Source: Clostridia bacterium UC5.1-1C12 (GTDB lineage Bacteria > Bacillota_I > Bacilli_A > Erysipelotrichales > Erysipelotrichaceae). From it: DNA of 64,000 bases. Under the pieces are notes generated by a model. That model ran no database searches. It was not told the origin of the DNA and was given only the letters and a program-made list of their open reading frames with translations. Positions 1-8,824 of the stretch are shown here, one piece after another; position 1 is the stretch's first letter; each line of letters starts with the position of its first letter. The stretch is from assembly GCA_001305055.1 (NCBI GenBank), contig BBZX01000001.1, forward strand, positions 620,001 through 684,000, given 5' to 3'. The position numbers and the translations under genes were made by a program.

Positions 1-465
1 ATTACCTAATAAAGCAAACAAAACCATAAAATACAATGCCGCAAAGATCAAAGCAACAAAATAATTTACGCCGCCCTTGCTGTGAATCACAGATAGCTGT
101 TCCTCAACGCTGAGATCACTGTGTTTAGACAGCAGTTTGCTTATTTTTCGTTTAGCATGCATACGGTACAATGGATAAAAAGCTAACCCTTCAATCAGCC
201 AGACAACCATCGAAAGCTGCGGCGGTATCGGCAGAATACTAAGGATTGCCATCAGCAAAATGCCTTCAAGATACATTTTACGGTATAAATAATAGAAAGG
301 ACCAAACAGCAGTGCCCAAACACTGAAACCGGCATTTTTACTGCGGTTATAAAAGTTATCACTGCCTGCCAGTGAGCGCTCGCACTGTTCCTCAAATGAA
401 TAAGGATCATGGTGCTGGAACGTCTGACCAATCGACTCTATTTCTATTTCCTGATTCTCCTGCAT
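1..465 (-). CDS. DUF2628-like membrane protein, C-terminus cut by window edge
   Basis: The frame is open from an ATG at 465 to the first base of the window, so 155 residues are visible and the end is missing. An AAGGAG ribosome binding site sits just upstream of the start. The first 40 residues are acidic and soluble. They are followed by aromatic-rich hydrophobic stretches (FSVWALLFGPFYYLYRKMY near residues 48-66, then a second and third membrane segment) separated by a basic loop. The pattern WALLFGPFYYLYRKMY is typical of DUF2628 proteins, small membrane proteins of unknown function in Firmicutes. It is followed on the same strand by the epimerase gene 16 bases upstream, so the two may be cotranscribed. 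Confidence 0.6.
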   Translation of the reverse strand, partial: MQENQEIEIESIGQTFQHHDPYSFEEQCERSLAGSDNFYNRSKNAGFSVWALLFGPFYYLYRKMYLEGILLMAILSILPIPPQLSMVVWLIEGLAFYPLYRMHAKRKISKLLSKHSDLSVEEQLSVIHSKGGVNYFVALIFAALYFMVLFALLGN

Positions 466-481
466 GAAATTCTCCTTCTTA

Positions 482-1433
482 TTAATGGCTGAATTGAACA
501 GCTAATTCACGTTCAGCTTCAAGCTGCTTTTCATCAATCAGCAGCAAGTCTTCATTTTCTCTAAACCATTTATAGGCTTCGCTAAGCCCCAGCATGAAAT
601 CAATTTCTTTATGAAAGAACGGCTGCAGACGGCTTACATCCAATAGGATATCCTGATCCATAAATGGGAAAAAACTGGTATTGCGTGTGTTAGAAGCTAC
701 ATGATAAATCATGCCCTTCTTCCCAACAATCTCCTCACAGCAGGCAATCCATTCATTAAAAGTGATAGAATGACGATTGCCGGCATTATAAATCGTAATA
801 TTCTCACAAGGCTCAGAAATGCATGTCAAAACTAGATTTGCCGCATCTTTGACATAATAAAACTGGATTCTTGTATTGCCGTCATTTGGCACATAAATCG
901 GTCGGTCATTGACCAAATGATGGAATATCAACGTTCCCGCTGCAGATAATTATAAGGTCCGTATACATATGGGAAACGCAGGATAATGCACTCAATCGGT
1001 GTATTTTCAAACTGTTCAATCAGATAATTTTCAGCCGCCTGCTTATCCAAGCCGTACTGTCCCCATTCATTAGCCCCCTTGGCGCATCCTCTTTAATAGG
1101 CAGCGTACAGGCTGCATAATCATAGACAGCAGATGAACTGATATAAATATATTTTTTAAGGTTTACCAGTTCCAGTGACTGAATCACTGTTTCACATTGA
1201 TACTTAGTTTTACCGCTGACATCAACAACAATATCAAAAGCATGATCCTTCAAAGCCTCACGCATCGAAACCTCATCATTGCGGTCAGCAATAATCTGAG
1301 AGACGCCTTCAAACAAATTTGGTTCGCTTCCCCGGTTTAAAATAGTTACATCGTAGCTGTAATAAGTAAGCACATTCACAATCGCACGTCCAATAAAACG
1401 ATTCCCGCCTAATACTAATATTTTAGTAGCCAT
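482..1433 (-). CDS. NAD-dependent epimerase/dehydratase-like protein (two frame breaks)
   Basis: This is a Rossmann-fold SDR protein. The N-terminus has the NAD-binding glycine motif GGNRFIG (residues 9-15), followed by an acidic residue-containing second strand and the ISSSAVY segment, which resembles the catalytic serine region of extended SDRs. The C-terminal half carries a conserved substrate-domain pattern (YNAGNRHSITFNEW). Three adjacent reading frames must be joined to give about 318 residues. Breaks lie near 1078, where five G appear and six restore the frame, and near 930, where one G of a GG pair is missing. The substrate is unknown; sugar-nucleotide or mRNA-binding-type epimerase relatives are equally possible. 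The start has a GGGAGTG site upstream. Confidence 0.7.
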
Positions 1434-1474
1434 GATTGATTCACTCCCGTTATAGTCATTAAAATTATAACATG

Positions 1475-1500
1475 AAAAAGAGTTCTGCAGAACTCTTTTT
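1475..1500 (-). terminator. Palindromic terminator between ATPase and epimerase genes
   Basis: A 26-base perfect palindrome (AAAAAGAGTTCTG and its complement) folds into a hairpin with A and T flanks, so it can end transcription in either direction. It lies 13 bases beyond the stop of the P-type ATPase gene and upstream of the epimerase start, so its main job is probably to end the ATPase transcript. Confidence 0.75.
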
Positions 1501-1512
1501 GTGAAGATTTTA

Positions 1513-4118
1513 TTAATCCTTATGCCGGATTCTTTTGATTAATTTATATATTTCTACAAACACGACCGTTAATGCCGAAATGCCGATAGCTTCTAAGGCA
1601 TGCATTGGATCAAGCGGCACTAGTTTGAAAATATCTGACAAGAATGGCACATTGATGATCAGCACCTGAAGCAGTACACCGACTGCTGCCGCTCCCCATA
1701 AATATTTATTATTGAAAATTTGTTTAGAGAATACTGAATGATGACTCTTTACATTAAAGCTGTGGAACAGCTGACAGCCGACTAAAGTGATGAAGGCCAT
1801 CGTCATGCCGTATTCGTGTGATACACTTTCTCCTAACGCATAAGAGCATAAAGTCAGCAAGCCCACCATGATTCCCTGCCAGATAATCGTCCATAAGAAA
1901 CCATGCGCAAAGAAATCCTCATCTTTTTTACGTGGTTTGCGGTTCATTACATCCGCTTCTGTCGGTTCCATGCCTAATGCGAAGGCCGGCAATGAATCCG
2001 TTATTAAATTAACCCAAAGCAGATGGATCGGCAGCAAAGGTACGCCAAAGCCGCTGGCCGGTATCAGCACTGAAATCAATGAGGCTCCGAAAATGACTAA
2101 TACCTCACCAATATTGCTGGATAAAAGATACTGCACATCTTTTTTAATATTATCAAAGATACCGCGGCCTTCACGAATCGATGAAATAATCGTTGCGAAG
2201 TTATCATCAGTTAAAATCATCGCAGCTGCACCTTTCGCAACATCCGTACCGGTAATGCCCATCGCACAGCCGATATCCGCACTCTTTAATGCCGGCGCGT
2301 CATTAACGCCGTCACCTGTCATTGCTACAATATGTCCCTGTGCCTGCCATGCCTTTACGATACGCACCTTGTGCTCAGGGGCAACTCTTGCATAAACGCT
2401 GTATTCGTCAATATGCGCTTCCAAATCTTCCTGACTCATCTTATCAAGGTCAACACCCATGATCGCCTTTTGTCCCGCCGTCAATATGCCTAGGTTTTTA
2501 GCAATCGCTACAGCGGTAGTAATATGATCACCGGTAATCATAATCGTTCGCACACCGGCTTTGGCTGCCACGGCAACGGCATCTTTTACCTCAGGACGCG
2601 GCGGATCAATCATGCCGACCAAACCGACAAAGGTCAACTCATTTTCAATCAATTCACTGGTAAGCTTATCAGGTATCTGATCCCAAACGCGGACAGCAAC
2701 CGCCAGTACCCGCAGCTTCATTGGCCATTTCATCATTGGCAGCCATTGCCTTCGCGGTATCCGCATTAACACAACGGGCTAAAGTTACATCAGGACCGCC
2801 TTTGGTAATGGACAGAATCTGATTATTTAATTTGTAGAATACCGTCATCATTTTACGTTCTGAATCAAAAGCAAGTTCAGCATCACGCTGATAAGTTTCA
2901 GCCAATTTTGCCTTGCTGAACCCCTTTTTCAAACTGGCAGCCACCAAGGCGGTTTCCGTAGGATCACCGATTTCAATCCATTGTCCGTTCTCTTCGATTA
3001 ATTCCGCATCTGAACAGAGGGTAAAGTAATTCAGCATATCGATAGCTTCCTGATCCTCTGTTTCTTCAAATGAACGCAGTCCCATCGCAGGCGTATAGGT
3101 TTTCACAACCGTCATCTTATTCTGTGTCAGTGTACCGGTCTTATCGGAACAGACAATCGAAGTAGAGCCTAAGGTTTCAACTGCCGGCAGACGGCGCACA
3201 ATTGCATTTTGTTTCACCATCTTTTGTACACTCAAAGCTAATACGATGGTCACAACCGTTGCCAAGCCTTCTGGAATTGCAGCTACCGCTAAAGCGACAG
3301 AGGTTTTAAACGCATCCAAGGCACTCAGTCCCGACAGCATTTCCATACCGAAAACGACGATACAGATACCGATGCACATAAGTCCGATCATTTTTCCGAT
3401 CTCATCTAATTTCTTTTGAAGCGGCGTTGCTTCCTGCTTTGCCGCCAGCAGCATGCCGGCAATCTTACCTACCTCATTCTGCATGCCAATCGATGTCACT
3501 ACAGCTATTGCACGGCCATAAGTTACATTGCATGACTGAAATACCATATTTGTCTTATCACCTAAAGCTACCTCAGTTTTATCAATTACTTCATCATTTT
3601 TTCAACCGGCAGACTTCGCCGGTCAATGCACTTTCGTCAACCTTGAGATTATGACATTCTACAAGTCTTGCATCACTTGGCACACAATCGCCGGCTTCAA
3701 GCACTAACACGTCACCGACGACCAATTCTCTGGCCGGCACCACACATTTTTTACCATCACGCAGCACTTTGGCGTTAGGCGCACTCAGCTTCTGCAAAGC
3801 CTCTAAGCTTTTCTCTGCCTTGCTTTCCTGTACCACCCCTAAAATTGCGTTAACCACAACGACAAAGACAATAATTGCGCTGTCAATCCAATCACTAGGT
3901 TCAACAAGTACGGATACCAAAGCCGCAATCAGCAGAATAATGACTAAAGTATCCTTAAACTGCAGCATAAACCGAACAAACAAAGAAGCTTTCTTCGGTT
4001 GTTCAAGCTCATTATAGCCATCCTTTGCCTGACGTTTTTTAACCTCTTCACTGCTTAATCCTATACTCGTATCGACATTTAATACCTTCTCTAATTCCTG
4101 TTTTGTTTGATTGATCAT
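1513..4118 (-). CDS. P2-type cation-exporting ATPase, Ca2+/Mn2+ type (frame breaks)
   Basis: About 868 residues once frames are joined. Visible in order: N-terminal cation ATPase domain, two membrane helices, the actuator domain ending in LTGE, the membrane-4 motif AAIPEGLATVV characteristic of calcium-type P2 pumps, the phosphorylation motif CSDKTGTLT, the hinge MTGDGVNDAPALKSADIG, and six C-terminal helices. Breaks are near 2715 and near 3600-3625 (an A6 tract that needs A7, plus another missing base just after LTGE). P2 pumps of this kind export Ca2+; the streptococcal homologue (MgtA/CaxP) also exports Mn2+ and is controlled by a manganese riboswitch. The same riboswitch class lies directly upstream here, so Mn2+ efflux is the preferred role. 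The start follows GGGAGG. Confidence 0.85.
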
Positions 4119-4136
4119 GTTTACCTCCCAATTCGA

Positions 4137-4275
4137 TAAAAAAGACCCTTATTCTACAACACATGAAGAATAAAGGTCTTGCTTATCCTTATCGGATCAT
4201 TACATCCGGATGCGAATGCATCGGGCTTGTCGAATGTAATTATGAATTGCTTCATCAGCTACTCCCCCTTATCAG
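4137..4275 (-). promoter_or_regulatory. yybP-ykoY manganese riboswitch with terminator
   Basis: Read on the minus strand, the leader opens with GGGGGAGTAGC (4268-4258), the hallmark start of yybP-ykoY aptamers. It closes with AAGCAAGACCTTTATTC, which then pairs with AGAATAAGGGTCTTTTTT to make an intrinsic terminator (about 4182-4137). Known members of this class bind Mn2+ and relieve termination of exporter genes. It lies 19 bases upstream of the P-type ATPase start. The call rests on the two diagnostic sequence blocks and the terminator; the full fold was not computed. Confidence 0.85.
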
Positions 4276-4294
4276 GTATTTTTATCATGCTTGT

Positions 4295-4323
4295 ACAATA
4301 TCATTTTGACCCTTAATTGTCAA
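4295..4323 (-). promoter_or_regulatory. Promoter for the riboswitch-ATPase transcript
   Basis: TTGACA (4323-4318) and TATTGT (4300-4295) are separated by exactly 17 bases on the minus strand. Transcription would start near 4288, about 20 bases before the aptamer. Confidence 0.7.
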
Positions 4324-4390
4324 TAACATTATTGTAACCAATGATTAAAAATTGAACCATTTTTGACAAAAGCATATCATTGTCTAAATT

Positions 4391-4885
4391 TTATAATGTT
4401 AATTCCATGATATAGTCATCCATAATAAATCCCTGACCAATATCTGTTTCAACCTCATCAATAACTTTAAAACCCTTTTTGCGATATACAGCCAATGAAT
4501 GCTCATTCTGCTTGTTGCAAGTTAAATAGATGGCCTTCAAGCCAAGTTCTTTACAATATTCAACCGCTTGTTCAAATAATAGACTGGCATAGCCTTTACC
4601 TCTTGCCGGTGCATCTAAATAAAGCTTACTTAAAAACAAGCGCTCTGATTCTGGTTTTACTCCCATATAACCAACCATCACATCACCCTCATAAGCCAGA
4701 TAATAGCGATAATGCTCTTCCTGAATCGCTTTTTTAATTGCCGGATAGCTTTGATTCATCGCCACCATATAATCAATCTGTGCCTGAGTAATAATCCCTA
4801 AAAAGTAGTTATTCCATATCTTTTCTGCCAGTTTTGCCAGCGTCTTCAGCTCTTCTTCATTTTCACATTGTTTGATTGCAAGCAT
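4391..4885 (-). CDS. GNAT family N-acetyltransferase
   Basis: This 164-residue protein has the acetyl-CoA binding signature ARGKGYASLLFEQA (about residues 94-107) after a strand carrying LSKLYLD. It ends with a typical GNAT motif B region (NEHSLAVYRKKGFKV). This is one complete GNAT domain of ordinary length with no extra domain. The start is supported by AAAGGAGATGGAAGC before the ATG. It lies downstream of csoR on the same strand but behind the csoR terminator, so it is probably a separate unit. The substrate cannot be told from sequence. Confidence 0.85.
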   Translation of the reverse strand: MLAIKQCENEEELKTLAKLAEKIWNNYFLGIITQAQIDYMVAMNQSYPAIKKAIQEEHYRYYLAYEGDVMVGYMGVKPESERLFLSKLYLDAPARGKGYASLLFEQAVEYCKELGLKAIYLTCNKQNEHSLAVYRKKGFKVIDEVETDIGQGFIMDDYIMELTL

Positions 4886-4944
4886 GCTTCCATCTCCTTT
4901 TTCAATACATTAGCACAAATCAATTTAATTATAAAGATTTAACT

Positions 4945-4968
4945 GAAAAAAGACGGTTCCCCCGTCTA
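4945..4968 (-). terminator. Terminator of the copper operon
   Basis: AGACGG-GGGAA-CCGTCT followed by TTTTTT on the minus strand, overlapping the last bases of csoR. Confidence 0.75.
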
Positions 4969-5226
4969 TTTCATTTTATCCATAAGCATTAATATTTCAT
5001 TCAGTTTGACATCGACATCACCCGTCAAGATCGCCTCTTTCACGCAATGCTCCACATGCCCCTTTAATATCTCACGGTTTGCTTTATTCAGAATGGCCTG
5101 AGTGGAAAGCAGCTGGGTGGAAATATCTACACAATAACGGTCATCCGCAATCATCCGCTCGATCCCATCAAGCTGGCCGCGGGCTGTTTTAATCAGCCGC
5201 AGCACACTTTCTTTATTTGCTTTCAT
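4966..5226 (-). CDS. csoR: CsoR-type copper-sensing repressor
   Basis: This is an 86-residue all-helical protein of the CsoR/RcnR (DUF156) family. The Cu(I) ligand set of CsoR is present: Cys32, His57 and Cys61 (C-x24-H-x3-C), in RYCVDI and GHVEHC. In the family, apo-repressor binds a GC-rich pseudopalindrome and releases it on binding Cu(I). A matching operator lies at the copA promoter. The start codon overlaps the copA stop (TGATG), so expression is coupled to copA, giving an autoregulated copA-csoR operon. Length and residues are normal. Confidence 0.92.
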   Translation of the reverse strand: MKANKESVLRLIKTARGQLDGIERMIADDRYCVDISTQLLSTQAILNKANREILKGHVEHCVKEAILTGDVDVKLNEILMLMDKMK

Positions 5227-5429
5227 CAGTCAATCGATACTGCTTCATACCCAGCGTCAGCGACGGCTGCTTTTAAAGTCTCATCGCTGACCTCATGATC
5301 CAAAGTCACGACTGCCTGCTGCTTCTCCAGATCAACCTCGGCATGAACACCTTCAATGCCATTCAGCGCTTTTTCCACATGATTCACACAATGCATACAC
5401 ATCATACCTTCAATTTTAATCGTTTTCAT
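5226..5429 (-). CDS. Internal CopZ-like copper chaperone frame within the copA 3' end
   Basis: The last 67 codons of copA form a complete HMA domain starting with Met, with motif GMMCMHC and a ferredoxin-like alternation of strands and helices. Directly before this Met is AAGGAG (5443-5438), eight bases from the ATG, a consensus ribosome binding site that would not be expected inside a coding linker by chance. I infer that the cell may make both the fused pump and a free chaperone from one message. Free CopZ proteins are about this size (68-70 residues). Alternatively the site is a relic of a former separate copZ gene whose stop codon was lost. Confidence 0.55.
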   Translation of the reverse strand: MKTIKIEGMMCMHCVNHVEKALNGIEGVHAEVDLEKQQAVVTLDHEVSDETLKAAVADAGYEAVSID

Positions 5430-7744
5430 TTTACCCTCTCCTTGTTGTTTATTCTCATCGGCAGGCTTTAATTCAACTGCCGTATGATCTGTTTTAAAGA
5501 ATTTCAGTCTTAATGCGTTGCTGACAACACAGACACTGCTCAGACTCATTGCCGCCGCACCAAACATCGGATTCAGTTTTAAATTAAATGCCGTATAAAA
5601 CAATCCGGCAGCCAGCGGAATACCGACTGAATTATAGAAGAATGCCCAAAATAGATTTTCTTTAATGTTGCGGATAACTGCCTTGCTTAAACGCAGGGCG
5701 GTTACCGCATCTAGTAAATCAGAACGCATCAAAACAATATCCGCACTTTCGATAGCTACATCCGTACCGGCACCGATGGCAATCCCCACATCAGCTCTCG
5801 CTAATGCCGGTGCATCATTGATACCGTCACCGATCATTGCCACTTTTTGACCTTTAGCCTGTAAATCGCTGATAACCTTTTCTTTATCCTGAGGCAAGAC
5901 CTCAGCAATAACCGTATCAATATTTAACTGAGAACGGATAGCTTCTGCGGTACGCTTATTATCACCTGTCAGCATAACAACATCGATACCCTGTTTCTGA
6001 AACCGCTGAATTGCTTCACGGCTCGTTGGTTTGACAACATCCGCAACTGCTAAAATTCCTAATACCTGCTTCGTATCCGCAAAAAGCAGCGGTGTCTTGC
6101 CTTGATCTGCCAATTGATCCAATTGATTTAAAAGAGAGCTGCAGTCGATGCCTGCCTCACTCATCATCCGCTGATTGCCGGCTAAATAATGCTTGCCGTT
6201 AAAATCCGCTTCAACACCCTTGCCGAATACAGCTTTAAAATATTCGACAGAGGCAGCACTGAAGCCTGCGTTTTCACTATAAGTAACGATCGCTTCCGCT
6301 AATGGATGCTCACTTGGCTTTTCTAATGCCAGTGCCAGTTCAAGCAATTCACTGCGGCTTGCATTGAGCGTGATTACATCTGTAACCTGAGGTTTTCCCT
6401 CAGTAATCGTACCTGTCTTATCCATCACAACACATTGAATCGCATGAGCGGTTTCTAAAGCTTCACCGGATTTGATTAAAATACCATTTTCCGCACCTTT
6501 GCCGGTACCGACCATGATAGCCACCGGAGTTGCCAGACCTAAGGCGCATGGACATGAGATAACGAGTACAGAAATACCAATTGACAAAGCAAATTCAACC
6601 GACTGGCCCTGAATCAGCCAATAAGCCGATGCCGCAATGGCAATGAGAATTACAACCGGCACGAAGATACCGGCAATCTTGTCGGCCAGCTTGGCGATCG
6701 GAGCTTTACTCGCACTGGCATCCTCAACGAGCTGAATGATTTTTGCCAGTGTCGTATCATTGCCGACACGCGTAGCTCTGAAACGAATTGAACCACTCTT
6801 ATTAATCGTAGCGCCGACCACACTGTCACCGACACCTTTTTCAACCGGAATGCTCTCACCGGTAATAGCCGCTTCATCAAGCGCTGTAAAGCCTTCCAAA
6901 ATCACACCGTCAACCGGTACCTTAGCACCCGGCTTAACGATCACCGTATCACCAATCACTACCTCTTCAACCGCAATTTCTTGCTCCTGTCCATCCCGCC
7001 AAACTAAAGCTGTCTGCGGGGCCAGATCCATCAGCTTACTGATTGCTTCACTGGTCTTTCCCTTGGATTTAGCTTCTAAATATTTACCTAAGGTAATCAG
7101 GGTTAAGATCGTAGCCGCTGATTCAAAATAGAGATCCATATGGAAACGTTCCACAAGCGCCATATCATGAACGCCCAAACCATAACCGATGCCATAAATT
7201 GCGACAATACCGTAAATCATCGCAGCTGCCGAACCAATTGCAATTAATGAATCCATATTAGGCGCGCCATGGAATAAAGTCTTAAAGCCTACCTGATAAT
7301 ACTTACGATTCACATATAAAATTGGCAGACAAAGCAGAAATTGCGTAAAGCATAGGCAATCGCATTCTCCATGCCGCTTAAGAAAGATGGAATCGGCAGT
7401 CCCATCATGTGTCCCATCGATATATAAAATAATGGAATTAAAAAGATAAAGGAAACAATCAGCCGATAGCGCATGGAACGCATTGCATCCTCTACTGCAT
7501 CAACCTTGACACTCGCCTTTTTAGGCTGTACTCCCTGATGAGGACCGGCGCCATAACCTGCCTTTTCAACGGCAGAAATAATCGCATTCTCATCAATTTC
7601 GCCTTCTTTATACTTTACCTGCATACTATTCGTCAGCAGATTAACGCTTACTTCTTCAACACCCTCAAGCTTGCTGACACACTTCTCAACACGGCTTGAA
7701 CAGGCTGAACACGTCATCCCTGTCACATCAAATTTTTCATTCAT
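5226..7744 (-). CDS. copA: Copper-translocating P-type ATPase with C-terminal CopZ-like domain (one frame break)
   Basis: A P1B-type Cu(I) exporter of about 839 residues. It has an N-terminal heavy-metal domain with GMTCSAC (residues 9-15), a first pair of helices, the MDSLIAIGS segment, an actuator with ITGES, the membrane copper site CPC (SCPCALG), the phosphorylation motif DKTGTITEGK, the HP motif (SEHPLAEAI) and GDGINDAPAL. After the last helices the frame continues through a short hydrophilic linker into a second metal-binding domain with MCMHC. The frame breaks near 7345, where TTACGC needs one more A. This is the first gene of the operon with csoR. The C-terminal domain has its own ribosome binding site and could also be made separately (see the next entry). 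Confidence 0.92.
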
Positions 7745-7758
7745 CGCAAGCCTCCTAC

Positions 7759-7809
7759 TACCCCCTGGGGGTACGGGTACAATATAACGTAGATTTTACC
7801 TTCTGTCAA
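7759..7809 (-). promoter_or_regulatory. Copper-responsive promoter and CsoR operator
   Basis: On the minus strand TTGACA (7809-7804) and TATATT (7786-7781) are 17 bases apart. Just downstream is the 15-base palindrome TACCCCCTGGGGGTA (7759-7773), matching the GC-rich inverted repeats bound by CsoR proteins. Its position over the start of transcription suits repression by CsoR. The ATG of copA follows with AGGAGG spacing. Confidence 0.8.
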
Positions 7810-7855
7810 GCCTTATGATTTACTGAATTACAAATAAATATACAAAAAAGTACCG

Positions 7856-8696
7856 CTAGGTACTTGTCTTTTGATGCTGTTTTCGGTATTGAGAAGGGGT
7901 GCAGTTAAAACGCTGTTTAAATCTGCGGATGAAGTAGCTTTTTTCTTTAAAGCCTATCGTTTCACATATTTCATTGATTGGCATATCGGTTAATAACAGA
8001 TAACGCAGTGCCTGTTCCAACCTGATTTCAAATAATTTCTGAGTAAAGGTCATTCCTGCATGATGATGAAAATATGCGGAGAAGTAATCTGGATTATAGG
8101 AAAAATGCGCTGCAGCACTTTTAAATCAATTTCCGCATAATTCTCACCGATATATTTCAGCACTTGTCCAAAAGGGTGATGGCGCACCATCGTTGATTGA
8201 CTGACAACCAAATGATGTACAAAATCACGCTGCAGATTTGTCAGATACTGTACTAAACAGCAGCGGAGCAGCTTATCGGAAAGTTATCATGAATCATGCA
8301 TTGGCGCAGCAGATTCCGTGCCGATTCAGCTTGCGGACTGCGCCGTTCATAATCAAAGAATAAATAATCATGACTGCTTTCATCCAAGGTCAGAAAGTCA
8401 TAAATGATCCGGCAGTCAGCCAGCTGACTCAACATGATCGTATCAAATACATTCGCTTCCAGATGCAGCAGATAAATCTTATCCGACTTAGGCTGTATCT
8501 TAAACCGTGTCTCCTTTCGCATCAGAATTGAATTACCTGCCTGCAAATGCATACGCCTGCCTTCCAGCTCAATTCTGCCATTTTCAAAGCAGAGCAAAAG
8601 GCTCACTGTATGAGCTGCATAAGCCTTACTTTCACAGGTGAGCAGTGTATAAGGTAAAGGTAAATCATTCTGCGGGTGCATCGGTTTGCTATTCAT
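7856..8696 (-). CDS. AraC family transcriptional regulator (two frame breaks)
   Basis: About 280 residues when joined. The N-terminal half is a cupin-like sensory domain (alternating strands with LLCFENGRIELEG and LQAGNSILMRKET). The C-terminal 100 residues are the paired helix-turn-helix of AraC proteins, with the second HTH ending MPINEICETIGFKEKSYFIR then FKQRFNCTPSQYRK. Breaks lie near 8279, where CCGATAAG lacks one G, and near 8105, where a T5 tract needs T6. It is divergent from the flavinylated reductase gene starting at 8825, so it probably controls that gene in response to a small organic ligand (inference). Confidence 0.82.
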
Positions 8697-8824
8697 ATTG
8701 ACATTGTAGGAGATAGTAATCTTTTAGTCAATCGTATTCTAAAAATAAACCACTTTTAATCTCAGATGTATAGATTATGTAAATGCCCTAATTTTGTTAA
8801 TCTATTAACAAGGAGGATGGATTT

